Assembly (NCBI GenBank): GCA_036660615.1
Contig: JAVXAG010000053.1
Span: 1-12,504, forward strand
Reading direction: 5' to 3'
DNA length: 12,504 nucleotides
Origin: JAVXAG01 sp036660615
GTDB lineage: Bacteria > Bacillota > Clostridia > Peptostreptococcales > Anaerovoracaceae
Shown in pieces: positions 6,576-12,504 of this stretch (position 1 is its first letter; the number at the start of each line of letters is the position of its first letter). The translations under genes and the position numbers were made by a program. Under the pieces are notes generated by a model, which worked only from the letters and a program-made list of their open reading frames with translations, was not told the origin of the DNA and did not search any database.

Positions 6576-6710
6576 ATGTCTCAGTGTAATAAAGGCGTAG
6601 ATGACAATCTACTATTCTTCTTTTTGTTTCTAGTGCTGTTGTTTTGTAATCCTGGTATCTTCGGATGTGGAGATAAATATGATGGTTGCGAAGCAAGACC
6701 ACAATGCTAA
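6576..6710 (+). CDS. Small Cys-rich single-span membrane peptide, 44 residues
   Basis: This short gene has an excellent AGGAGGG site (6564-6570), a well-placed ATG and a clean stop before a hairpin. The product has a polar N-terminus with C4, one hydrophobic segment (about residues 12-24, LLFFFLFLVLLFC), then a short tail with C24, C31, C38 and C44. I do not recognise a named family; small hydrophobic Cys-containing peptides of this kind in Clostridia are often uncharacterised. It lies 57 bases after the ydbC-like gene on the same strand and may share its transcript. The tail Cys residues could form disulphides or bind metal; this is inference. Confidence 0.7.
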   Translation: MSQCNKGVDDNLLFFFLFLVLLFCNPGIFGCGDKYDGCEARPQC

Positions 6711-6729
6711 ACAAAACGGTTATTTAACC

Positions 6730-6764
6730 CAAAGAGAGAGGGCAATGTTAACCCTCTCTTTTGT
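6730..6764. terminator. Hairpin between convergent small genes
   Basis: AGAGAGGG (6735-6742) pairs with CCCTCTCT (6752-6759), extendable by a G-U and A-T pairs, followed on the plus strand by TTTTGTTGT. The right arm lies inside the last codons of the minus-strand DUF378 gene. It is a fair terminator for the small membrane peptide and a weaker one in the opposite direction. Confidence 0.6.
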
Positions 6765-6948
6765 TGTCAAAAAGAAATGTGATAGCCCATATTGCGGCTA
6801 GTCCAACAACGATGTAGATTACTCTTGCAATAATTGCAAGGTTTCCACTAAAAACGCTAGAGACTAGATTGTAGTCAAAGATACCAACAAGGCCCCAATT
6901 GAGACCACCAATAATCAATAGTAAAAGAATTATTTTTTTCATTATCAT
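6748..6948 (-). CDS. DUF378 family small membrane protein
   Basis: The 66-residue product has two hydrophobic spans (about residues 4-19 and 33-58) and the family signature GGLNWGLVGIF at the end of the first span, plus the IYIVVGLAAIWAI second span. DUF378 (YuzA-like) proteins are small membrane proteins of unknown function. The ATG at 6948 was chosen because AAGGAG lies eight bases before it. A GTG nine bases upstream (6957) overlaps the ribosome site and would add three residues. It is convergent with the Cys-rich peptide gene and divergent from the nucleoside kinase gene. Confidence 0.85.
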   Translation of the reverse strand: MIMKKIILLLLIIGGLNWGLVGIFDYNLVSSVFSGNLAIIARVIYIVVGLAAIWAITFLFDNKREG

Positions 6949-6999
6949 TATGCTCACTCCTTCCTAGGAATATTTTAACCAAAATCTTTCATTTTATGA

Positions 7000-7005
7000 T
7001 ACAAT
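7000..7005 (+). promoter_or_regulatory. Extended -10 promoter of the nucleoside salvage operon
   Basis: TACAAT at 7000-7005, preceded by TGA, makes an extended -10 element. No convincing -35 hexamer stands 16-18 bases upstream, which is common for extended -10 promoters. The start would be about 23 bases before the ATG at 7035, which has an AGGGGGA ribosome site. Confidence 0.45.
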
Positions 7006-7034
7006 ATTGTTAGCAACATATAGGGGGATAAATT

Positions 7035-8699
7035 ATGAAAATTCAACTAAAAAAATCAATTAAAGACACTTGGGAAGAAATAGATGTCCCATCGGGAACG
7101 ACAATAGAGGAACTATACAAGAAATACGAAAAACAATTGCCGTATACAGTATTGGCGGCAAAAGTAGACAATAAAATAGAAGACTTGCTTTTTAGAATCA
7201 AAGAAAAGTGCAATATAGAGTTTTTGGATATGAGAACACAATCGGCTAATTTGATTTATCAATATAGTCTATCTTTGATTTACCTAAAAGCAGCAAAAGA
7301 TGTTTTGGGTAACGTGCAGATTGACATACAAAATTCCCTTAACAAGGGGCTTTATACAGAGATCAAATCCATATATCCGTTGACAGATAAGCAAATAAAG
7401 AATATTGAAAAAGAGATGAAAGTTATAATAGGAAAAAATATTCCTTTTGTCAAAGAGATAGTATCTAAAGAGGAAGCTTTGGATATTCTAATAAACGACG
7501 GTATGAGAGAAAAGACAAGATTATTAAACGAATCACTAAAAATACAGAAGGTGAAATTTTATTCTTTGGAAGGGTGCAGAAACTTTTTCTATGGTTATAT
7601 GGTGCCGTCCACAGGTTATATAAAACACTTTGAGCTAAAGAGATATAGACGTGGAGTTTTGCTTAGATTTCCTCACCCATCAAATCCAAACGTAATGCCA
7701 CCGTTTATAGATGAGATAAAGATGTACCAAGCCTTTGGAGAACAGACAAAATGGGATAAACTTTTGGGCATTAACTATGTAGCGGATTTGAATGAGAAAA
7801 TAGAAACCGGAGAATACAAAGAAGTTATTCAGCTTTCTGAGGCGCTTCACGAAAAAAAGATAGCTAAAATAGCAGATATGATAAAAAAAGAACACAAGAG
7901 AATTATTTTGATTGCCGGCCCATCATCTTCTGGAAAAACTACTTTTGCAAGACGACTTTGCATACAGCTAAAAGTCAACGGTCTAAACCCTTTATATATG
8001 GGAACTGATGACTACTTTCGGGAACGTGAGATGACTCCTGTTGACGAAAATGGGGAAAAGGACTTTGAAAATTTATCATCTTTGGATATAGATTTGTTCA
8101 ATAGCAATATGAATGATTTGCTTGCAGGAAAAACAGTTGACTTGCCTACATTTGATTTTATGACGGGACACAAGGAATTTGGCAAAAGAATAACCTCGAT
8201 AAGTGGTAGCCAACCAATTGTAATAGAAGGAATACATGGACTAAACGAGAAATTGACAGAGCAAATTCCGCAAAAAGAAAAGTTTAAGATATATATTAGC
8301 CCTTTGACTCAGTTAAATATAGACAACCATAACAGAATACCTACGACAGACGAGAGAATGCTTCGCAGAATGGTGCGGGACAATCTGTATCGTGGACATA
8401 ATGCCCAAAGCACTATAAAAGAGTGGCCAAAGGTAAGAGCGGGGGAAGACAAAAACATTTTCCCTTACAGTGGAGAGGCAGATGTTTTGTTTAATTCAGC
8501 ACATATTTACGAGATATCGGTACTAAAAAAATATGCAGAACCCCTTCTAAAACAGATTCATCACGATGAAGAGGAGTATGCGGAAGCCGTTAGAATGTTA
8601 AAGTTCTTGCGATTCTTTAGAACAATTGAGGACGATTCCATAATAGTAAACAACTCGATTTTGAGGGAGTTTATCGGTGGGAGTATATTTGTAGATTGA
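7035..8699 (+). CDS. Nucleoside kinase (uridine-kinase domain with TGS/ThrRS-like N-terminus)
   Basis: The 554-residue cytoplasmic product has three parts. Residues 1-65 resemble a TGS domain. Residues ~70-250 resemble the second additional domain of threonyl-tRNA synthetase, but where the synthetase has its first metal-binding His motif this protein reads YQYSLSLIYL. The C-terminal half is a uridine-kinase/phosphoribulokinase-type P-loop kinase with GPSSSGKT (residues 295-302), DDYF (325-328) and a conserved EGIHGLN segment. This composite is known in Clostridia and other anaerobes as nucleoside kinase; it phosphorylates nucleosides, probably pyrimidines, with ATP or GTP. psuK starts 16 bases downstream, so it probably belongs to the pseudouridine salvage operon. 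Substrate and the purpose of the tRNA-synthetase-like part are not visible. Confidence 0.9.
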   Translation: MKIQLKKSIKDTWEEIDVPSGTTIEELYKKYEKQLPYTVLAAKVDNKIEDLLFRIKEKCNIEFLDMRTQSANLIYQYSLSLIYLKAAKDVLGNVQIDIQNSLNKGLYTEIKSIYPLTDKQIKNIEKEMKVIIGKNIPFVKEIVSKEEALDILINDGMREKTRLLNESLKIQKVKFYSLEGCRNFFYGYMVPSTGYIKHFELKRYRRGVLLRFPHPSNPNVMPPFIDEIKMYQAFGEQTKWDKLLGINYVADLNEKIETGEYKEVIQLSEALHEKKIAKIADMIKKEHKRIILIAGPSSSGKTTFARRLCIQLKVNGLNPLYMGTDDYFREREMTPVDENGEKDFENLSSLDIDLFNSNMNDLLAGKTVDLPTFDFMTGHKEFGKRITSISGSQPIVIEGIHGLNEKLTEQIPQKEKFKIYISPLTQLNIDNHNRIPTTDERMLRRMVRDNLYRGHNAQSTIKEWPKVRAGEDKNIFPYSGEADVLFNSAHIYEISVLKKYAEPLLKQIHHDEEEYAEAVRMLKFLRFFRTIEDDSIIVNNSILREFIGGSIFVD

Positions 8700-8715
8700 G
8701 CAGAGGAGAATAAAA

Positions 8716-9633
8716 ATGGCTGACATTACTGTAATTGGAGGCATAAACGTAGATATTGAAGGATGCCCATATAATGAATTAATCCTTGAGGATTCAAATC
8801 CAGGGGACATTACCATTGCTTTTGGTGGAGTGGGTAGGAATATTACGGAGAATATAGCCAGACTTTCTGGAGATGTTGCTCTTGTTGCTGTTGCAGGTGT
8901 TGACTTTGTCGGGATTAGTGCCAAAGAAGATTTATCTGGTTTGGGTGTTGATACAACAAATGTAGTGTTGTTGGAGAACCAAAGCACTGCAATGTATTTA
9001 TCGATACTTAATGATAAAAATGATATGGAAATGGCTATTTGCAATAACGATATTTTGGAACAGATAACTCCAGAGTTTTTAAAAGACAAGCTTGAAACAA
9101 TAAAGAAGTCAAGTATGGTAGTCATTGACTGCAACCTAAAGGAAAATATTTTGGCATATATTACAGATGAGTTAAAAAATGTGGACTTGTTTCTTGATCC
9201 TGTTTCCCTTGCCAAGGCGGGGAGAGCCAGAGACATAATAGGCAGGTTCCATACAATAAAACCTAATAGAATGGAAGCGGAAATCCTTTGCGGTATACCT
9301 ATTAATACGGAGAAAGACTTAAAAATAGCAGGGCAATGGTTTCTTGATCAAGGCGTAAAACGGGTGTTTATCAGTTTAAGCGAGAATGGGGTTTACTACA
9401 AAGATGACAAATCGGAAGGTATAATAAAACCGAAGAATGTAAATTTGATTAGTGCCACTGGAGCAGGGGATGCTTTTTCTGCGGCAATTGTTCTTGGACA
9501 TATTAAAGAATGGACGGTTGAAGAAACTGCAAAATTTGGAATGGCCACAGCGTCTATTGCACTAGAGTCGAAAACCGCGGTAAACCGAAGCATAAACCTT
9601 GAAGAGGTAATGAGGAGAATGAAAAATGATTAA
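8716..9633 (+). CDS. psuK: Pseudouridine kinase (PfkB family)
   Basis: The 305-residue product is a ribokinase-fold sugar/nucleoside kinase. It has the N-terminal VIGGINVDI strand, the GGVGRNITENIARL substrate motif (PfkB signature 1 region), KPNRMEAEIL in the middle, and the signature-2 TGAGDAFSAA with catalytic base D252. The family contains many substrates; pseudouridine is assigned because the next gene is psuG, overlapping by eight bases. PsuK makes pseudouridine 5'-phosphate for PsuG. AGAGGAG precedes the ATG by seven bases. It is the middle gene of a three-gene operon. Confidence 0.9.
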   Translation: MADITVIGGINVDIEGCPYNELILEDSNPGDITIAFGGVGRNITENIARLSGDVALVAVAGVDFVGISAKEDLSGLGVDTTNVVLLENQSTAMYLSILNDKNDMEMAICNNDILEQITPEFLKDKLETIKKSSMVVIDCNLKENILAYITDELKNVDLFLDPVSLAKAGRARDIIGRFHTIKPNRMEAEILCGIPINTEKDLKIAGQWFLDQGVKRVFISLSENGVYYKDDKSEGIIKPKNVNLISATGAGDAFSAAIVLGHIKEWTVEETAKFGMATASIALESKTAVNRSINLEEVMRRMKND

Positions 9634-10531
9634 CAAGTATCTAAAAATAAATCCAGAAGTACAAAGTGCTTTGGAAGCTGGAAAGCCAGTAGTTGCATTG
9701 GAATCCACTATAATAGCTCATGGAATGCCATATCCAAGAAATGTGGAGACAGCTCTTGCGGTAAATGCTGTTATCAGAAAAAACGGCGCAGTTCCCGCTA
9801 CGATAGGAATAATCAAAGGTGAAATAGTTGTTGGACTTACTGATGACGAAATAGAATATATGGCACAAGCGAAGAATGTAGTAAAGGTAAGTCGAAGGGA
9901 TTTCCCTCTTGTAATATCACAGAAACTTGATGGCGCGACAACGGTGGCAGGGACTATGATTGCAGCAAAACTAGCAGGAATAAAAGTGTTTGTTACTGGT
10001 GGAATTGGCGGTGTCCATAGAGGCGCCGGTCAAACTTTTGACATTTCGGCAGACCTTGAAGAATTGAAAAATACTGATGTTACAGTGGTATGTGCGGGAG
10101 TAAAATCCATATTGGATATCCAAGGAACGTTGGAATATCTTGAAACGGCAGGGGTGCCGGTTATTTCTTATGGAACGGATGAGTTCCCTGCGTTTTATAG
10201 TAGAAGCAGTGGCTGTAAAACAGAATGTGCTCTTGGAGATCCTGCGGAAATCAGTAAATTGATTAATGTAAAACACCAGCTTGGATTGAAAGGTGGCATT
10301 CTTGTAGCTTGCCCAATTCCGGCGGAAGATGAGATACCTTTTGAAAAGATGGACGAAGTAATAAAGAAGGCATTAAATGAATGTGAAGAAAAGGGAATAA
10401 AAGGAAAGCGAATTACACCGTTCCTGCTTGACAAGGTAAAGCAATTAACTGAGGGCAGCAGTTTGGAAGCCAATATTAAACTTGTTTTGAACAACGCAGA
10501 TATTGGGGCTAAAATCGCAAAGAACTTATAA
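9626..10531 (+). CDS. psuG: Pseudouridine-5'-phosphate glycosidase
   Basis: PsuG cleaves the C-C glycosidic bond of pseudouridine 5'-phosphate, giving uracil and ribose 5-phosphate. The 301-residue product follows the family along its whole length: VALESTIIAHGMPYPRN, KVSRRDFP, TGGIGGVHRGAGQTFDISADL and CAGVKSILD. By matching to the E. coli enzyme, the catalytic residues correspond to E26, K87 and K160; the two lysines keep the same 73-residue spacing as K93 and K166. The ATG overlaps the end of psuK by eight bases, with GAGGAG eight bases upstream inside psuK, implying translational coupling. The gene is followed by a GC-richer repeat and a bidirectional terminator. Confidence 0.97.
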   Translation: MINKYLKINPEVQSALEAGKPVVALESTIIAHGMPYPRNVETALAVNAVIRKNGAVPATIGIIKGEIVVGLTDDEIEYMAQAKNVVKVSRRDFPLVISQKLDGATTVAGTMIAAKLAGIKVFVTGGIGGVHRGAGQTFDISADLEELKNTDVTVVCAGVKSILDIQGTLEYLETAGVPVISYGTDEFPAFYSRSSGCKTECALGDPAEISKLINVKHQLGLKGGILVACPIPAEDEIPFEKMDEVIKKALNECEEKGIKGKRITPFLLDKVKQLTEGSSLEANIKLVLNNADIGAKIAKNL

Positions 10532-10547
10532 GGCAAATAATTATGTT

Positions 10548-10603
10548 TGCATGGCCTGCGGCTGGTATAAACTTGGGAATGCACAGCCTGCGGCTGGTAT
10601 AAA
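10548..10603. repeat. Tandem pair of a 24-base GC-rich unit in the psuG 3' region
   Basis: Two copies, 10548-10571 and 10580-10603, share 22 of 24 bases at a period of 32. The common core is GCCTGCGGCTGGTATAAA. Each copy can form a very short AGCC/GGCT-type hairpin (one base weaker in the first). The unit is clearly richer in G and C than the surroundings. It lies between psuG and the terminator and has no evident coding function. Confidence 0.7.
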
Positions 10604-10620
10604 GGATAGATAGTAATTAG

Positions 10621-10679
10621 AAAAAAAGAAACTATGACCTAGGAAATTTATTCCAAAGGCAATAGCTTCTTCTTTTTTT
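10621..10679. terminator. Bidirectional terminator between psuG and dfx
   Basis: Nested pairs CTAT/ATAG, CCT/AGG and GGAA/TTCC (10632-10665) with small symmetric internal loops close on a five-base loop. A seven-base A tract (10621-10627) and a seven-base T tract (10673-10679) flank it, so either strand gives a hairpin followed by T residues. This fits the convergent psuG and dfx genes. Confidence 0.7.
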
Positions 10680-10708
10680 GATTTTCATCAAAATTGTATT
10701 TATTATTA

Positions 10709-11089
10709 CTAGTTTAGGGAGTATTTCCAAAAGCCATGTAAATTGCAATATTCGTATGCAGCAACAACTTTTTCTCCATCAAGTAAAGCAAATTGTGCTA
10801 CAGGTTTACCAGCAGGATCCAAATACTTCTTTTGTGTTCCTAAGTTTGTTTCTAAAATAATAAGCTCAATGTGGTGTTCTGGCATCATTGGATGTTCTAC
10901 GCTTCCAACTTTTACAGTAACTTCTTTTCCTGCAACTTCAACTACAGGAACGTGCTTTTCAACAGCGGCATCAGTAGTATTAGGTTCTAGCAACTGCATA
11001 TTCTCACCACAGCATACAACAGGAACACCACTTTCAACTACCATCTCTACAATATTTCCACAATGTGAGCATCTAAAAAACTTTTTCAT
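10709..11089 (-). CDS. dfx: Desulfoferrodoxin (superoxide reductase, class I)
   Basis: The enzyme reduces superoxide to hydrogen peroxide in anaerobes. The 126-residue product has both iron centres. The N-terminal desulforedoxin domain has C7, C10, C26 and C27 (CSHC...CC) for the rubredoxin-like centre I. The C-terminal domain has the centre II ligands H46, H66, H72, H118 and C115, with the neighbouring E44-K45 pair of the active site, in the EKHVP, EHPMMPEHH and YCNLHGFW motifs. GGAGGT stands about nine bases before the ATG. It is divergent from the perR-rubrerythrin operon, whose product removes the peroxide made here. The promoter contains a conspicuous inverted repeat. Confidence 0.97.
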   Translation of the reverse strand: MKKFFRCSHCGNIVEMVVESGVPVVCCGENMQLLEPNTTDAAVEKHVPVVEVAGKEVTVKVGSVEHPMMPEHHIELIILETNLGTQKKYLDPAGKPVAQFALLDGEKVVAAYEYCNLHGFWKYSLN

Positions 11090-11131
11090 AATTAATCTAC
11101 CTCCAAATATATTTTGATTTTGTTATAAATT

Positions 11132-11161
11132 ATTATACCCTAAGAGGGTATTATTAAACAA
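11132..11161 (-). promoter_or_regulatory. Promoter of dfx
   Basis: On the minus strand TTGTTT (11156-11161), an 18-base spacer and a consensus TATAAT (11132-11137). The inverted repeat at 11135-11151 fills most of the spacer and overlaps the -10. A degenerate PerR-box-like half (TATAAT-A-ATT) lies just downstream of the -10, around 11123-11137. Confidence 0.6.
11135..11151. promoter_or_regulatory. Inverted-repeat operator in the dfx promoter, CsoR/CstR-like
   Basis: The sequence reads ATACCCTAAGAGGGTAT, a perfect 7-bp inverted repeat around three bases, or TACCC-N5-GGGTA. Its place between the -35 and -10 fits a repressor site. The pattern resembles operators of the CsoR/CstR family (copper or persulphide sensors); it does not match the AT-rich PerR or Fur boxes. 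No such regulator is encoded in the window. Confidence 0.5.
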
Positions 11162-11203
11162 GAAAAACATTATTTTATGAAAAGTAAACATTCTGGGAAC
11201 CAC

Positions 11204-11232
11204 TTGACAGAACGGTTTAAAAGAATTATAAT
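11204..11232 (+). promoter_or_regulatory. Perfect consensus sigma-A promoter of perR-rbr
   Basis: TTGACA (11204-11209), a 17-base spacer and TATAAT (11227-11232) match the consensus at every position. Such a strong promoter would need tight repression, which the overlapping Fur-type box can provide. Confidence 0.85.
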
Positions 11233-11249
11233 AATGATTATCATTATCA
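11230..11249. promoter_or_regulatory. Fur/PerR-type box over the perR start site
   Basis: The stretch 11230-11248 matches the classical 19-base Fur box GATAATGATAATCATTATC at 17 of 19 positions. ATAATGAT-T-ATCATTAT (11231-11247) is a perfect 8-1-8 palindrome. Read as TGATTAT-C-ATTATCA (11235-11249) it agrees with the Fur 7-1-7 core at 13 of 14 positions, and with the PerR core at 11 of 14. It covers the end of the -10 and the start of transcription, as expected for autorepression. Confidence 0.8.
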
Positions 11250-11269
11250 GTTTACAGAAAGGAGCATGT

Positions 11270-11668
11270 ATGAATTACTCAAAACAAAGGGATTTGATCC
11301 TAAAAATAATACGAAAAAATAGAGTACATCCTACTGCTGACTGGATTTGTGCAGAGGCGAAGAAGAAAATGCCAGCCATGGGAATCGCAACTGTCTATAG
11401 AAACCTAAATATTTTGACCGAGTTAGGCCAGATAAATAAAATTGTGGTTCCAGGAGAGGCAGATAGATTTGATGGATTTGTAGAAGAGCATTATCATATG
11501 AAATGTGAAAAATGTGGCAATTTAATAGACTTGCAATCTGAGAATATTGATTCAGTGAATAAATTGAAGGAAATGATAAATACTACATTTAATGTAGAGG
11601 GCAGTGATGCTCATTTGTGCTCAACATTGCTAAGTGGTACTTGTAACGATTGTGCAAGTGCTAAATAA
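11270..11668 (+). CDS. perR: PerR-like peroxide-sensing repressor (Fur family)
   Basis: The 132-residue product has an N-terminal winged helix with the DNA-recognition segment MGIATVYRNLNIL and a C-terminal dimerisation domain with two structural zinc Cys pairs, CEKC (C79, C82) and CNDC near the end. The regulatory metal ligands of Bacillus PerR (H37, D85, H91, H93, D104) correspond to H20, D68, H74, H76 and D87, with all spacings identical. D87 in place of the Fur glutamate favours a peroxide sensor. The protein lacks about 17 residues of the Bacillus N-terminus. The ATG at 11270 has AAAGGAG five bases upstream. Rubrerythrin follows by 19 bases in the same operon; dfx is divergent. Confidence 0.88.
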   Translation: MNYSKQRDLILKIIRKNRVHPTADWICAEAKKKMPAMGIATVYRNLNILTELGQINKIVVPGEADRFDGFVEEHYHMKCEKCGNLIDLQSENIDSVNKLKEMINTTFNVEGSDAHLCSTLLSGTCNDCASAK

Positions 11669-11687
11669 TAACATTATGGAGGAAGAT

Positions 11688-12224
11688 ATGAAAGATTTAA
11701 AAGGAACAAAGACATACGAAAATTTATTAATCGCTTTTGCGGGAGAATCACAGGCAAGAAATAAATATACTTATTTTGCTTCAAAGGCAAAAAAAGAAGG
11801 TTATGTACAAATACAAAAGATTTTTGAAGAAACTGCTGGAAATGAAAAAGAACATGCTGAATTATGGTTTAAGCATGCAGTGGGAATTGGAACAACAGAA
11901 GAAAACTTACTAGCAGCAGCAGATGGCGAACATTATGAATGGACAGATATGTACGCTGAAATGGCAAAAGTAGCTAGAGAAGAAGGATTCATTGAAATCG
12001 CAGTTCAAATGGAAGGCGTTGCTAAGATAGAAAAAGAACATGAAGAAAGATACAGAAAGCTTGCACAAAACATTAAAGACGGTAAAGTTTTCGAAAAGGA
12101 AGCAGAAGTTTTATGGCAGTGCAGTAACTGTGGACACCAAATCATTGCTAAAAAAGCTCCAGAGCTTTGCCCAGTATGCAAACATCCACAAGCATACTTC
12201 CAAGTAAAATCAGAAAACTACTAA
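11688..12224 (+). CDS. rbr: Rubrerythrin
   Basis: Rubrerythrin reduces hydrogen peroxide to water in the cytoplasm of anaerobes, taking electrons from rubredoxin or NADH-dependent donors. The 178-residue product has the ferritin-like four-helix diiron domain with E20, the E53-x2-H56 pair and the E115-x2-H118 pair, followed by a C-terminal rubredoxin domain with C145/C148 (CSNC) and C161/C164 (CPVC). The length matches the classical form. The ATG at 11688 sits four bases after GGAGGA; an in-frame ATG at 11676 would add four residues but has no ribosome site. It forms an operon with the upstream PerR-like regulator. Confidence 0.97.
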   Translation: MKDLKGTKTYENLLIAFAGESQARNKYTYFASKAKKEGYVQIQKIFEETAGNEKEHAELWFKHAVGIGTTEENLLAAADGEHYEWTDMYAEMAKVAREEGFIEIAVQMEGVAKIEKEHEERYRKLAQNIKDGKVFEKEAEVLWQCSNCGHQIIAKKAPELCPVCKHPQAYFQVKSENY

Positions 12225-12230
12225 AAACAA

Positions 12231-12246
12231 CTAACTAACTAACTAA
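12231..12246. repeat. Short CTAA tetranucleotide repeat after rbr
   Basis: Four tandem CTAA units follow the rubrerythrin stop, placing TAA in all forward frames. It is a simple-sequence tract with no clear role. Confidence 0.6.
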
Positions 12247-12254
12247 CCATACAC

Positions 12255-12284
12255 AAGGTCGCATCCCAAAAGATGCGGCCTTTT
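12255..12284 (+). terminator. Terminator of the perR-rbr operon
   Basis: AAGGTCGCATC (12255-12265) pairs with GATGCGGCCTT (12272-12282) over 11 bp with one G-U, closing a six-base CCAAAA loop, followed by TTTT. Confidence 0.88.
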
Positions 12285-12504
12285 ATAATGCAGTCAGTTG
12301 GGTGAGGACATTGGCTGCTTTTGCTGGCGGTGGAGTGTTGGGGTTGGCAAAAGCCATGGCAAAGCGACAGGCGGTTTGCGACGTCGGAGAGTTTGGGCAT
12401 GTCTGCTAAGGTTTGGCTGGCGCAAAAGCCGTGCCAATTGCGATTTTGCCCATTGGTTGGATTAAGTGTTGGGTTCGCAAAAGCCATGCCAACCGAGGGA
12501 AATC
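12285..12504. repeat. GC-richer non-coding tail with three degenerate repeats
   Basis: This stretch is visibly richer in G and C than the genes before it and has no credible gene. A 16-base core, GCAAAAGCC(A/G)TG(G/C)CAA, occurs at 12347-12362, 12422-12437 and 12477-12492. The first and third lie in longer similar blocks beginning AGTGTTGGGG/AGTGTTGGG (12334-12367 and 12465-12496). Each core folds as a small hairpin with an AAAA loop. An inverted GCTTTTGC lies at 12317-12324. It looks like part of an intergenic repeat family that continues past the window. Confidence 0.55.

Noticed and set aside
10195..10584. Minus-strand open frame of 129 codons opposite psuG
   Set aside because: It overlaps a gene with full PsuG conservation, has no ribosome site, and reads through the repeat.
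12239..12487. Open minus-strand frame of 82 codons in the GC-richer tail
   Set aside because: No ribosome site was found. It runs through the rbr terminator hairpin, and its His-Gly-Phe-Cys and Ala-Phe-Ala-Asn-Pro pieces are just translations of the repeated core in different frames.
12334..12496. Three similar units as a CRISPR array
   Set aside because: The copies are degenerate, unevenly spaced (75 and 55 bases apart) and there are no cas genes.

Overview
The window is low-GC DNA with AGGAGG-type ribosome binding sites and many AGA/ATA codons. It carries oxygen-defence proteins typical of strict anaerobes: desulfoferrodoxin, rubrerythrin and a PerR-like repressor. Together with an EFR1-type flavodoxin/ferredoxin protein, a TGS-domain nucleoside kinase, a DUF3887 lipoprotein and a YdbC-like protein, this points to an anaerobic Firmicute of the class Clostridia. 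I cannot name the genus from sequence alone. Most of the window is chromosomal housekeeping DNA. I see no transposase, phage gene, tRNA, rRNA or CRISPR array.

Layout. (1) Positions 1-2450, plus strand: a biotin transporter gene (bioY) behind a promoter that overlaps a BirA-type operator, then an EFR1-family flavodoxin/ferredoxin gene and an exonuclease III gene, ended by a strong hairpin. (2) Positions 2460-4803, minus strand: an ArsB/NhaD (IT superfamily) permease with a TTG start, followed by an unrecognised 151-residue protein, and upstream of them a separately terminated DUF3887 lipoprotein. (3) Positions 4822-5775: a membrane-anchored metallophosphoesterase divergent from the lipoprotein, with the two promoters interlocked on the same ~37 bp. 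(4) Positions 5811-6957: a consensus promoter and ~140-nt leader lead to a PC4/YdbC-type ssDNA-binding protein whose C-terminus resembles the tip of bacterial SSB. Next come an unannotated 44-residue Cys-rich membrane peptide and, convergent to it, a DUF378 membrane protein. (5) Positions 7000-10603: an operon for pseudouridine and pyrimidine nucleoside salvage (TGS/ThrRS-like uridine kinase, psuK, psuG), followed by a GC-richer tandem repeat and a bidirectional terminator. (6) Positions 10709-12284: desulfoferrodoxin, divergent from a perR-rubrerythrin operon. These form a superoxide/peroxide defence locus with a consensus sigma-A promoter, a Fur-type box and a second, CsoR-like inverted repeat. 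(7) Positions 12285-12504: a GC-richer non-coding tail with three degenerate copies of a short repeat.

How they work together. PsuK phosphorylates pseudouridine and PsuG splits the product to uracil plus ribose 5-phosphate; the linked uridine-kinase-like protein probably serves the same nucleoside pool. Desulfoferrodoxin reduces superoxide to peroxide, rubrerythrin reduces peroxide, and the Fur/PerR-family regulator probably controls at least its own operon. The most novel item is the YdbC-like protein with an apparent SSB-type tail (5985-6518), which looks like an alternative or accessory single-strand-binding protein.
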